Shown: positions 30,947 to 38,117 of the stretch, piece by piece
Position numbering within the stretch: position 1 is the stretch's first letter
How the letters are laid out: every line of letters starts with the position of its first letter
From: a virus
Virus record (IMG/VR): IMGVR_UViG_3300031237_000264
Location: 1 to 41,285 of that record
Length of the DNA: 41,285 nt
Direction: 5' to 3' (one strand)
Program-made: the position numbers and the translations under genes
The notes under the pieces: model-generated
Told to the model about the DNA's origin: nothing
The model's input: only the letters and a program-made list of their open reading frames with translations
Database searches by the model: none

Positions 30947-31342
30947 TCACCTCCCATTGCGGTTGGCATCTTTCTGCAGCGCCGCGGTGATGCGCCAGAG
31001 CTGATCCGGCGTGCACCAATCGAGCTTGTCCACCTGGAACATGCGGCGGGCCATCGCGTCGGCATACGACCAGGGCCGCTTCGCTTCGGCCAGGAGAGCC
31101 TCGATCTTGCCGATGAGTGCATTGCGGTCCCCGGCCGGCGTCGGCCGCCGGCCGAAGTTGCGCACCGGCTTGAAGCCGCAGTTCTCCAGGTGGCGCAGCA
31201 CCTTGGCGGCACCGAGCGGTGTCAGCTCTTTCGACGAGGACACGCCGCCGACGCTCAGCAGCATTGCGCGATAGGCGTCGTCGTCCATTGCCAACTGCTT
31301 CTTGGCGACGTGGATCTTGGCGATGGTGGTGTTCGTGACCAT
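30947..31342 (-). CDS. gemA: GemA-like protein (Mu gp16, DUF1018)
   Basis: The 131-aa protein contains TTIAKIHVAKKQLAMDDDAY, then RAMLLSVGG and AAKVLRHLENCGFKP, diagnostic of the Mu gp16/GemA family. GemA in Mu modulates host gene expression and DNA supercoiling; the same role is inferred. Downstream it is spaced 1 nt from mor, so the two form a middle-gene pair. ATG 31342 has GGAGGG within the end of the upstream gene. Confidence 0.85.
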   Translation of the reverse strand: MVTNTTIAKIHVAKKQLAMDDDAYRAMLLSVGGVSSSKELTPLGAAKVLRHLENCGFKPVRNFGRRPTPAGDRNALIGKIEALLAEAKRPWSYADAMARRMFQVDKLDWCTPDQLWRITAALQKDANRNGR

Positions 31343-31346
31343 GTTC

Positions 31347-31559
31347 TCAGCCCTCCGCGCCATCTCGCATGGCCGCGATGATCTTCTTTTGCACGTCGTG
31401 GAGAAAGCCCCTGACGCGCACGGTCTTGCCGGTGTCGAGAGTAATCTCCACGCCGTAGTCGCCGTTGTAGTCGATCTGGTGCAGGGACAGGATGCGCTCG
31501 CCGACGACGTGAACCGGGGTTCCATACACGCCATAGGCTGTCAATTCAATGAAGGTCAT
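31347..31559 (-). CDS. Small early protein, unknown
   Basis: This 70-aa protein has a beta-rich pattern (MTFIELTAYGVYGTPVHVVG, then VEITLDTGKTVRVRGF) and a C-terminal helix (LHDVQKKIIAAMRDG). It starts at ATG 31559 with a 4-nt overlap with the upstream gene. I do not recognise a family. The strand-turn layout suggests a small SH3- or OB-like domain. Confidence 0.65.
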   Translation of the reverse strand: MTFIELTAYGVYGTPVHVVGERILSLHQIDYNGDYGVEITLDTGKTVRVRGFLHDVQKKIIAAMRDGAEG

Positions 31560-31891
31560 GCGACACCGTCCTTGGATGCACCCGCTCCGCTTCTCATGGA
31601 GAAAGCGTTGCGCATCCTGATGACCATCACACTGAAGTCGTTGCGACAGGAAAGATCTTTTCCTGCCGGATGGCGACGCTCCCACCGCTCCACCTTCTTG
31701 GTGAACCGATCCCAGGCAGCATCGTTCTCCGGCGAGTCTTCGATTGGTGGCACATCCTGAGGCCGCTTGCGATCATGGGCGATGCACTTATCCCGGAATT
31801 CCTCAGCTGACCGCTTGTCGAAGAACCCACAGATAGGGGTACTTCCCTCATACGAAGTGTCGGCCATGACCAGATAAATGGTGCGTTTCAC
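31556..31891 (-). CDS. Early protein, unknown
   Basis: This 111-aa protein begins MKRTIYLVMADTSYEGSTPI and continues with CGFFDKRSAEEFRDKCIAHD. The first 45 residues look like a small alpha/beta domain. The middle is acidic and the end is Ala/Gly/Ser-rich. It overlaps both neighbours by 4 nt. No enzyme motif is seen; it could be a host-takeover protein, but this cannot be shown from the sequence. Confidence 0.65.
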   Translation of the reverse strand: MKRTIYLVMADTSYEGSTPICGFFDKRSAEEFRDKCIAHDRKRPQDVPPIEDSPENDAAWDRFTKKVERWERRHPAGKDLSCRNDFSVMVIRMRNAFSMRSGAGASKDGVA

Positions 31892-32742
31892 AGCAGCTCC
31901 TCTTGCGCGCTCCTGGCGGCATCGATCTTCGCGCGCACATCGTCAATCGTCGTCGCGCGGTCCACGTTAAATACTGCCTGGATAGCCCTCTGCTCTGCCG
32001 TCATGGGCTCGTCGTTGATATAGGCCAGCATCGCGCCCATGAGAGCGACGAAGCGAACCGCATCGTGGCCGTCCTGGTGGCAAGGCTGCGCCGCAGCCGG
32101 GAGGGCACGAATCCCCTCCGCGACCTCGTACAGTTCCGCGCTGTATTCCTCGTGGGTCACGGAGCAAAACTCGAACGTGCCCGTATCTGGATCAGCTGCG
32201 CCAAACTCCGAATCGTGGTCCTCTCGGCGCTTGTCCACCCACTTCGCAGCAGCTTCGATGCCGTCCGCGAACGTCAGCGCCTTGGCGCTCGGTTGCAGGG
32301 TGACAGAGTGGCGCAATGCCCATTCCGCCTTTTGCGCCGGACCCATTGTGTATCCGGGCCGATCATCGGGGAGTTGGTCCAAGGCATCGAGTGCATTCGA
32401 CAATGCATCGAAGGAGCTGGAGTCCAACACGTGGATACGACCGTCCTCACCCTCGCGTTCTTCGGAGTCTTCCAATGCGAGGAACGCAGTGGATGCCACC
32501 TTGACCAGCAGGTCAACGACGGCCCGATTTGGCGCCACTTTAGAGGACTCCTCGGGAGAGGGGATGTCCGCGGCGCCGGTCGCAATGGCGCCGGTCGCTG
32601 CCGCGACGGCAGCGCATGCTGCTCGACGCATCGTTTCCTGCGTCGACAGGGGAAATTGGCCCCACGTCTGCCCGTTGGCCCACGCCTCCGGGTAGAGCAC
32701 CTGGCAAACCGCAATCGCGGCGCGCTCTTTCTTTGTGTCCAT
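31888..32742 (-). CDS. Early protein, unknown
   Basis: From ATG 32742 (with GGAG 5 nt upstream) this encodes 284 aa, beginning MDTKKERAAIAVCQVLYPEA. It is helical and acidic, with Cys residues at scattered positions and a terminal helix DDVRAKIDAARSAQEEL. A longer upstream reading frame is low-complexity Arg-rich and is not believed. No known family is recognised. The GTTAAA at 31966 codes Phe-Asn. Confidence 0.65.
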   Translation of the reverse strand: MDTKKERAAIAVCQVLYPEAWANGQTWGQFPLSTQETMRRAACAAVAAATGAIATGAADIPSPEESSKVAPNRAVVDLLVKVASTAFLALEDSEEREGEDGRIHVLDSSSFDALSNALDALDQLPDDRPGYTMGPAQKAEWALRHSVTLQPSAKALTFADGIEAAAKWVDKRREDHDSEFGAADPDTGTFEFCSVTHEEYSAELYEVAEGIRALPAAAQPCHQDGHDAVRFVALMGAMLAYINDEPMTAEQRAIQAVFNVDRATTIDDVRAKIDAARSAQEELL

Positions 32743-32759
32743 AGTCACTCCGTTTCTGA

Positions 32760-33455
32760 TTACGTGAGCCTCAGGGCGGGCGTAGCCACCCCGTCGATGC
32801 CGCGATGGAGCACGGCGCCCCTTCCCGCTTGGTATCCACTCCATTGGTCGTCTGCGACATCGACGCCGCGGCCAGGCTGGCGACATGTCGTCGTCAGCGT
32901 CTTGGTGACGGCATAGTTGGCACGTATGTAGGCGTCGATGGCCAGGCTGCTTGCCTGCGGAATTGCGATGTCCTCGACCAGGCCGCGCACTGCGTGCACC
33001 CATCCCTCGCAGAACACGTCAGCCCGGGCGACCTTGTTCTTGGGGCCGCATCGCTTCAGCTCGGTCTTGATGTACGTCGTGCGGGATTTGCGCAGTTGAC
33101 GGCCGAGCACGCCATATGTGTACTGTGCGATGGTGGCAGCAGCACCCATGCCGATGAATGCATACCCACCCGCGAAGTGCTCTCCCATGACTTGCGTCGA
33201 GAAGACCATGTCGCACCCGAAAGCCGAAGCGATCATGCTAACCAGGGCGACCTCATAACGCGGCGGGCGCTGGGTGGCACAGCTCCGGCCCCATGCTTCC
33301 TCGACATCGACCGCGGCCAGCTCGTCGGCACTGATGTCATGCATCGCCATTAGCTTCTGCGCTTGGCGCATCGCCGCTGCCGCCTCGTGTGGATTGTCCG
33401 ATTCGGCCAGCGCGAGGCACTTCTTGATCTTGTCCAGAACGGTATTGCGGTCCAT
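32760..33455 (-). CDS. DUF2786 protein
   Basis: The 231-aa product begins with a DUF2786 region (LDKIKKCLALAESDNPHEAA, then AMRQAQKLMAMHDISADEL). The middle (VALVSMIASAFGCDMVFS, AAATIAQYTYGVLGRQL) also follows this family's usual layout. DUF2786 proteins occur in many phages without a known biochemical role. It has GGAG-like GAGAAACG before ATG 33455. A hairpin lies between this gene and the one upstream. Confidence 0.8.
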   Translation of the reverse strand: MDRNTVLDKIKKCLALAESDNPHEAAAAMRQAQKLMAMHDISADELAAVDVEEAWGRSCATQRPPRYEVALVSMIASAFGCDMVFSTQVMGEHFAGGYAFIGMGAAATIAQYTYGVLGRQLRKSRTTYIKTELKRCGPKNKVARADVFCEGWVHAVRGLVEDIAIPQASSLAIDAYIRANYAVTKTLTTTCRQPGRGVDVADDQWSGYQAGRGAVLHRGIDGVATPALRLT

Positions 33456-33503
33456 CGTTTCTCCTATGGCTGCTCATCAGTGCCGAACCACCACGCCCGG
33501 CAG

Positions 33504-33523
33504 ACACCCCAACTGCGGGGTGT
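33504..33523 (-). terminator. Hairpin between early genes
   Basis: Perfect 7-bp arms ACACCCC and GGGGTGT with a 6-base loop lie just downstream of the 72-aa gene. No T-run follows on the minus strand, so it may attenuate rather than end early transcription. It stands in a 75-bp gap. Confidence 0.4.
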
Positions 33524-33530
33524 TTCGCAC

Positions 33531-33749
33531 CTACGCGTCTTCCCAGCGGTAGCTCGGTGGCCCGAGGTGGGCCAGCTCGCCGCCGGCCGCATCGAGCAGC
33601 TTGAATTTCAGGCGGCCGATGGAAGCCTTGACCAGCGCCTCGCAGGCCGCTTTAACTTCCTGTTCGTGAGCGGCGCCACAGCGCAGCACGTTCGACCAGG
33701 AGCCGCTGCTGTTCAGCTTCAGTTGCATCTCGGTGAAGTCCTTGTCCAT
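33531..33749 (-). CDS. Small early protein, unknown
   Basis: The 72-aa protein runs from ATG 33749 (AGGAGA 7 nt upstream) to TAG. It begins MDKDFTEMQLKLNSSGSW and has a central helix (EQEVKAACEALVKASIGRLK) and a C-terminal beta segment (FKLLDAAGGELAHLG). Val-Lys is coded by GTT AAA within the dispersed motif. No family is recognised. Confidence 0.65.
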   Translation of the reverse strand: MDKDFTEMQLKLNSSGSWSNVLRCGAAHEQEVKAACEALVKASIGRLKFKLLDAAGGELAHLGPPSYRWEDA

Positions 33750-33759
33750 CGTGGATCTC

Positions 33760-34044
33760 CTAGCGCAGGCGGAGCACGGGGCTCGGTTTGTTTTCCAGGG
33801 TGAGGTCGTCATCGCGGCTGTTGCCCGGCTCTCGCTGGCGGATGTGCTGCGGTTTAACCATTTTCAGCTGCACTTCCGGTTGCTCGCCGATGACGAATTG
33901 CGGCGGCGAGTAGCCTGTCTGCTCACATTCCACGGCATTGGTCATCAGCTCCACAAGCTTCATTCCGCCAGAGGCGGGAAGGAGATATTCCCGATAGCCA
34001 ATGCGCACGACACACATGGGGACAGCCTTCTTCGTGGTTGCCAT
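33760..34044 (-). CDS. Small early protein, unknown
   Basis: This 94-aa protein begins MATTKKAVPMCVVRIGYREY and contains LVELMTNAVECEQTGYSPPQ and a basic end. The pattern of strand-helix-strand suggests a small alpha/beta domain. It starts 9 nt after the stop of the DUF3164 gene, so it is expressed with it. No catalytic motif is seen. Confidence 0.65.
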   Translation of the reverse strand: MATTKKAVPMCVVRIGYREYLLPASGGMKLVELMTNAVECEQTGYSPPQFVIGEQPEVQLKMVKPQHIRQREPGNSRDDDLTLENKPSPVLRLR

Positions 34045-34053
34045 CTGTGCCCC

Positions 34054-34677
34054 TCAGATCTTGGCAAGGTCGAGCGAGATAGGGCGGTACTCTTCCGTGT
34101 CGCCCACACGCTCGTAGAAGCGGACATAGGTCTTGGTGCCAACAACCTGAACGCTGTCGCTGATGGCGAACATGGCCTGTTTCCACCGCTTGTCCTGGAT
34201 GTCCAGGCGGCGCAGCGACAGGATGCGGCCGTGGTTGAGCTTGCCTTCCTTGTCGGTGTCGAAGGCGCCCTGGATGATGGTCTTGATCTCCGCGCGGGAG
34301 CCTTCCGTCCATTCGGCGAGCAGCTCGTCGATGATCTCCTTGGCGGCCTGCAGGCGCTCGTCGAAGGTGATGTTGTCCGCCCGCGCGATCTGCACCTTCA
34401 GGGAGCCATCGAACGAGAACAGGGTGACGTTGCCCTTGGCGCCGCCGACCTTGGCGCCGTACTCCTCTGCGGACATAGAGATGAATGCCTCGATGTCACC
34501 GAAGACGCGCTTCTTGAAGTCGACCAGGAGGTCGTGGTGCCGCTTGGCGAGAGCGGCCAGCTCGCCGACGATCTGGTCGCGGGTGCGGTCGATGGGTTTA
34601 ACCATCGCCTCGGGAATGAGCCGGGCGCGAGCGTCTTTCAGGTAGCCCGCGGGAATGCTGATTGCGGCTTGGGTCAT
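34054..34677 (-). CDS. DUF3164 protein
   Basis: This 207-aa protein matches the DUF3164 pattern: IPAGYLKDARARLIPEAMVK, then IVGELAALAKRHHDLLVDFK, and a conserved DIQDKRWKQAMFAISDSVQV with a TKTYVRFYER. DUF3164 genes are common in Mu-like phages near the early DNA-protection genes, but no activity is known. There is no Gam-like gene in the window, and this may occupy that functional niche; that is speculation. Confidence 0.88.
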   Translation of the reverse strand: MTQAAISIPAGYLKDARARLIPEAMVKPIDRTRDQIVGELAALAKRHHDLLVDFKKRVFGDIEAFISMSAEEYGAKVGGAKGNVTLFSFDGSLKVQIARADNITFDERLQAAKEIIDELLAEWTEGSRAEIKTIIQGAFDTDKEGKLNHGRILSLRRLDIQDKRWKQAMFAISDSVQVVGTKTYVRFYERVGDTEEYRPISLDLAKI

Positions 34678-34694
34678 GCGCTTCTCCAGTTGAA

Positions 34695-35027
34695 CTAGTG
34701 TTGGGGATGGGACTGCGGTGCCGCGCTGCCGTAGAACACCGGCGCAACCTTGCTCTGCAGGTTGCGAAGGGCCACGTAGCGGGCGTTGTGAGCATGGTGG
34801 TGAAGGGCCGACAGCGCCGACGGCGTGATCCAGTCGACCGATTCAGCGAAGGTGATCAACGCCACTGCCATCGCAGTCGACTCAAACACCGTGGCGATGG
34901 TCTCGGCGTCACCAACCGCATAGAGGGCGCCGAAGTAGCCGATGGCGAGCTGCTGCAGCTCTGCGCGCCAGACAACCGGCTCCCTGGCAACGCGCTGGAA
35001 GTCAGCTTGAAGGCTGGTGATGGTCAT
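34695..35027 (-). CDS. Early protein, unknown
   Basis: From ATG 35027, overlapping the upstream stop by 4 nt, this encodes 110 aa beginning MTITSLQADFQRVAREPVVW. It is mostly helical (AELQQLAIGYFGALYAVGDA, ALSALHHHAHNARYVALRNL) with a His-rich segment near residue 75. A longer upstream frame is low-complexity and rejected. No family is recognised. Confidence 0.65.
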   Translation of the reverse strand: MTITSLQADFQRVAREPVVWRAELQQLAIGYFGALYAVGDAETIATVFESTAMAVALITFAESVDWITPSALSALHHHAHNARYVALRNLQSKVAPVFYGSAAPQSHPQH

Positions 35028-35605
35028 GCGCTTTCTCCTGCTTGCTTGGCTTTGTGGATGCCTGCCGCCCGCAGAACGCTCTCGGGGACGGCGGCGCGCG
35101 GCGCTGGCTGGTTGAGGGTGGTGGCCTGCATGCGCGAGGGGGCGGTGCCCGCACCGGCATGGCCCGCGCGCTGTGCCTCCGTGCGCTGCTCGGCCTTCGC
35201 GGCGGTCTTGTTCGACATGCCCACCACGATGGCTGTCAGGTAGCCGTGGGATTTCAGGGGCAGTTGCAGCGCGCCGCGGTCGCGCCGGGCGAGCGTCTCC
35301 TCCATCGCCTGGCGCCAGTAGTCGAGCGGCGCCGGCCAGACGGTGCCGTTGCTGTCCGCGATGGTGCCGCCGCGGATCATCGGCACCAGCTCGCCGAGCA
35401 GTGAGGCAACGCGCTCGAAGCGCATCTCGGTCTTGGCCGGCGCGAACAGGCCGACGTAGCCCAGCAGGGGGCGCAGCAGCCGCTCGCCCTCGGGGCTGGC
35501 CTGAATCAGCTTCAGGATGGCGTCGCGCACGCCCTCGTGCGCGAAGACCACATCGAGGGTCAGCGCGTTGCGGCAGACCGGGCACTTGAAACTCGGGATA
35601 GCCAT
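35024..35605 (-). CDS. Early protein with N-terminal zinc-ribbon-like CPVC
   Basis: This 193-aa protein begins MAIPSFKCPVCRNALTLDVV with a CPVC knuckle at residues 8-11. A single CxxC suggests half a zinc site or dimeric metal binding. The middle includes a LLRPLLGYVGLFAPAKTEMR segment and helices; the last 60 residues are Ala/Gln-rich. It is coupled to the 19-aa ORF upstream by a 1-nt overlap (TGATG). Similar genes occur in Mu-like phages, without known function. Confidence 0.7.
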   Translation of the reverse strand: MAIPSFKCPVCRNALTLDVVFAHEGVRDAILKLIQASPEGERLLRPLLGYVGLFAPAKTEMRFERVASLLGELVPMIRGGTIADSNGTVWPAPLDYWRQAMEETLARRDRGALQLPLKSHGYLTAIVVGMSNKTAAKAEQRTEAQRAGHAGAGTAPSRMQATTLNQPAPRAAVPESVLRAAGIHKAKQAGESA

Positions 35606-35664
35606 CAGTTGGCACCTCCCACGGCCTGGAACACCTGGCCGACGTTGATGTCTTTGTTCTTCAT
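35605..35664 (-). CDS. Possible 19-aa mini-protein or leader peptide
   Basis: ATG 35664 has AAAGGA 7 nt upstream and opens a 19-codon frame (MKNKDINVGQVFQAVGGAN) whose TGA overlaps the next ATG. The ribosome-binding site is good and the next gene has no better site of its own, so this is likely translated and couples to it. The peptide is not hydrophobic. Whether it has its own function is unknown. Confidence 0.45.
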   Translation of the reverse strand: MKNKDINVGQVFQAVGGAN

Positions 35665-35675
35665 GGCTCGTCCTT

Positions 35676-35831
35676 TCAGATGGAAATGCGAGGGGCGGTG
35701 ATGCTGGTCGCCTTGGCGGTGGGCTTGAGGGTCAAGCCGATGTCGAACGCGATCAGGGCCACCAGGAGCGTCCAGACCAGGATGCCGAGCCGCGTATGCA
35801 GGAACTTGCGGAAGCTGAAGCGGGGTTTCAC
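35676..35831 (-). CDS. Small single-pass membrane protein
   Basis: The GTG at 35831 overlaps the upstream TGA (GTGA) and opens a 51-aa frame with a basic N-terminus (KPRFSFRKFLHTR), a membrane segment (LGILVWTLLVALIAFDIGL, residues about 16-34) and a short polar tail. It probably sits in the inner membrane, with a positive-inside N-terminus. Small membrane proteins in early phage regions sometimes act in superinfection exclusion; I cannot show this here. Confidence 0.6.
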   Translation of the reverse strand: MKPRFSFRKFLHTRLGILVWTLLVALIAFDIGLTLKPTAKATSITAPRISI

Positions 35832-36163
35832 GACGCGCTCCCCATGAGCTCCTGCAGGCGGGTAAGCAGCCGGTCGCGTTCCTTGGTGTATTCGAGCTCC
35901 AGCCACACCAGGTTGCGCTCGGCCTGGAGCAGCTCGTTGCGTTGCCACTCGATGTCACGGTTTGCGCGCAGCTGCTCACGTCCCAGGCGGCGCAGGGCGT
36001 ACCGCGTGGCGACGAGCGAGCAAGTGCGGCGGATCTCGGCGCCAATGCGGCGCAGGCCGGCACGCAGTTCCATGCCGATGGGACCATCGAAGCGAAGCGC
36101 CACGGGCAAAACAACGGTGCCGCGTTGGCGGTTGAGCAGGACACTGCGGTGGTTGCGTTTCAT
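35828..36163 (-). CDS. Early helical protein, unknown
   Basis: This 111-aa protein is rich in Arg and Leu: MKRNHRSVLLNRQRGTVVLP is followed by long helices (RYALRRLGREQLRANRDIEW, LLQAERNLVWLELEYTKERD) that look like a coiled coil. It is basic overall, perhaps DNA- or RNA-binding. It overlaps both neighbours by 4 nt. No family is recognised. Confidence 0.65.
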   Translation of the reverse strand: MKRNHRSVLLNRQRGTVVLPVALRFDGPIGMELRAGLRRIGAEIRRTCSLVATRYALRRLGREQLRANRDIEWQRNELLQAERNLVWLELEYTKERDRLLTRLQELMGSAS

Positions 36164-36660
36164 GTGCTCTCCTTTGACGTCAGGTCGATTTGTGGGGCGC
36201 CCACTTCGGGCAACGGCAGGGTCTTGTTGTCGATGGCCGCCATCGGCAGCTCGGCGGCGTCCGCCTTCTTCGCGCGGCGTTTAACCACGATGGGTTGCGG
36301 CGGGATCGGGCGCGGCTTGTACTCGCAGCCCTGGCACGCCTGCCAGTGGTGCATCTTCATGGGGTTGTGATTCGGCGCCTTGCCGTTGGCCTTCTCGCGG
36401 CAGTGCGCGGTGTCGACCCTGGCGCCATCGAACGGGCACACGATGCTCTCGAATGCCTGGCGGTAGCGCCGCTCGATGCGCACGGTGCTGGCCTTGCCGC
36501 TGCCATAGGCGCCCAGGCCGTTGAGCAGAATGGACAACGTCGGGCGAGAGATGCCCATCCGCTCCGCCACCACGGCGACCTTGCTGGCCGCGACCTCGCG
36601 GCGCAGGCCCTGGAACCAGTCGGCGGCCATGTACGCCGGCTTTTTAACCTCACTGTTCAT
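36160..36660 (-). CDS. HTH protein with a Cys4 motif
   Basis: The 166-aa protein has a helix-turn-helix at about residues 26-47 (SKVAVVAERMGISRPTLSIL). Four cysteines follow at residues 75, 87, 109 and 112, the last pair as CQGC, a plausible zinc site. Lys/Arg-rich VVKRRAKK comes later. It is a candidate regulator of early expression or a DNA-binding accessory. It overlaps the upstream gene by 11 nt. The Cys4/HTH pairing is not one I can name. Confidence 0.7.
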   Translation of the reverse strand: MNSEVKKPAYMAADWFQGLRREVAASKVAVVAERMGISRPTLSILLNGLGAYGSGKASTVRIERRYRQAFESIVCPFDGARVDTAHCREKANGKAPNHNPMKMHHWQACQGCEYKPRPIPPQPIVVKRRAKKADAAELPMAAIDNKTLPLPEVGAPQIDLTSKEST

Positions 36661-37291
36661 CGTCCATCCCCTTCGGCTCGATCCACATGACGCGGTTGTA
36701 TTTCGGGTTGGGGTCGAACACCTGGCGGGTGCGCTGGATCATCGGCGCGCGGGGGCCGGTGTCGAGCTTCAGGTAGTAGCGAGCGGGGACCGCACTCCGA
36801 CCAGCGACGGCAGGCTTGGTCTCCTGCAGATACCCGGCGGCGGCCAGGCACAGGACATACGCCTTGGCGGTCTCCTCCAACACGGCGTGCGAAGCGGTGC
36901 TGGAGAATCCAGCCAGCTCGCGGAAGTTGAAGTCGCAGGATGGCCGGCTGAACATGCGGCGCATGGTGCCCCACATGGCTTCTGTGCCACGGCCCTGGGT
37001 GACTAGCTCCCCGCGTTTGTTCACGCGGGGCGCCTCAACGCCGTTATCCCGGACGAGGCGGTAGGTCCGGCGCTTTGCCAGCCGACCCACCGCTTCTTCC
37101 GCGATAACGGTGATGAACTTGCCCGCCAGCAGGCTCTTGATGTAGTCCTCGATGGCGCCTTCCATGCCGCCCACGACCTCGGCCAGTTCGCGCTGCGTGA
37201 AGTGATCTCGGTTCGCGCGAATGGCCTCCCAAATGCGCTGGCGCGGGGACTTTCCCCCCTTGATTTCCAGGCTGGCAGGCTTACGCGACAT
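36650..37291 (-). CDS. Early protein with winged-helix-like N-terminus
   Basis: This 213-aa protein has a possible winged-helix at residues 15-75 (SPRQRIWEAIRANRDHFTQR, then ELAEVVGGMEGAIEDYIKSL, and strands to TYRLV). A second helical domain (TEAMWGTMRRMFSRPSCDFN) follows. It directly follows the B gene, overlapping it by 11 nt, so it is likely expressed with transposition genes. Function is not known. Confidence 0.7.
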   Translation of the reverse strand: MSRKPASLEIKGGKSPRQRIWEAIRANRDHFTQRELAEVVGGMEGAIEDYIKSLLAGKFITVIAEEAVGRLAKRRTYRLVRDNGVEAPRVNKRGELVTQGRGTEAMWGTMRRMFSRPSCDFNFRELAGFSSTASHAVLEETAKAYVLCLAAAGYLQETKPAVAGRSAVPARYYLKLDTGPRAPMIQRTRQVFDPNPKYNRVMWIEPKGMDDEQ

Positions 37292-38051
37292 ACGTTGCCT
37301 CCGCGCCCTTTGCCTTGCGCTTCGTCGTCACGGTCGCGGCCTGGTAGAGCTCGCGGTCGCCCCACAACGCGAGCGTCATCTCCGACTCGGCCTGCATCAT
37401 GGCCTCCTCGTGGATGCGAGCGAGGTTCACGCAGACGCGCCGGACGGACCCAGCGGCCCGCGCGACGACGTGCTCCAGGAGGTCATCTGCTACCGTGACG
37501 CCCTTGCAGTAGATCGGCAGCAGCTTGCGAGCATCGTCCATAGAGACCGACGCGGCTTCGATGCGCGCCAGGACGCGGCTGTCGAATGCCTCCCAGGTCT
37601 TCAGGCGGGCGGGAATGCGCTTGTCGCCCACCAGCAGCATCGTGCCGTGGCTCGCCTCGTAGATGTCGCGCACCAGCTCGATCATCGAGTCGCTGCGCAG
37701 GCAGTTGTTAAATTCGTCGATGATCAGCGGCCGCCGGCTGCTGCGCAGCTGGTCGGCGACCTGGTCGAGCATGTCCGGGATGGTCCGCTCTGGCTCGATG
37801 CTCATCTCGGCGAGGATCTTCGCCAGTAGCGTCTTGCGGTTCCAGGCGCTGCGCACCTGAACGTAGTAGCCACGCATTTCGGTGGCGACGGCGTTGCAGG
37901 CGACGGTCTTGCCGGTGCCCGGGTCTCCGAACATCACACCAATGCCGGGCAGGCCGTTGACGCGGGCCAGCAGCTTCTCCAGGGTCACGGCGACCAGGTG
38001 GAGGTTGGTGATGGGCGCGATCTGATTGACCGTCGCGGTTCGTTGCGTCAT
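37281..38051 (-). CDS. B: Transposition ATPase, MuB-like
   Basis: This AAA+ ATPase, 256 aa from ATG 38051 (AGGAG about 10 nt upstream), delivers target DNA to the transposase and gives target immunity in Mu. The Walker A motif is GDPGTGKT (residues 42-49) and Walker B is PLIIDEFNN (108-116). A SRVLARIE segment after 158 could hold the arginine sensor. It is shorter than Mu B (312 aa), lacking much of the N-terminal region. A longer start at 38090 has no ribosome-binding site. Confidence 0.92.
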   Translation of the reverse strand: MTQRTATVNQIAPITNLHLVAVTLEKLLARVNGLPGIGVMFGDPGTGKTVACNAVATEMRGYYVQVRSAWNRKTLLAKILAEMSIEPERTIPDMLDQVADQLRSSRRPLIIDEFNNCLRSDSMIELVRDIYEASHGTMLLVGDKRIPARLKTWEAFDSRVLARIEAASVSMDDARKLLPIYCKGVTVADDLLEHVVARAAGSVRRVCVNLARIHEEAMMQAESEMTLALWGDRELYQAATVTTKRKAKGAEATYVA

Positions 38052-38117
38052 GATTCGTGCTCTCCTGATGTGTTTGCGCGGCTGGTGCAACAGTCGCGCG
38101 GGATATGGCGGCCGCCC

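Noticed and set aside
31903-32916. 337-codon plus-strand frame
   Set aside because: Antisense to the 284-aa early gene, and Arg/His/Val-rich without domain.
34695-35615. 306-codon minus-strand frame covering two early genes
   Set aside because: Its first two thirds are a shadow of the CPVC gene; only the part from ATG 35027 is plausible as a separate gene.
38052-38090. Longer start for the B-like ATPase
   Set aside because: The 13 extra residues are Arg/His-rich and there is no ribosome-binding site; ATG 38051 has AGGAG.
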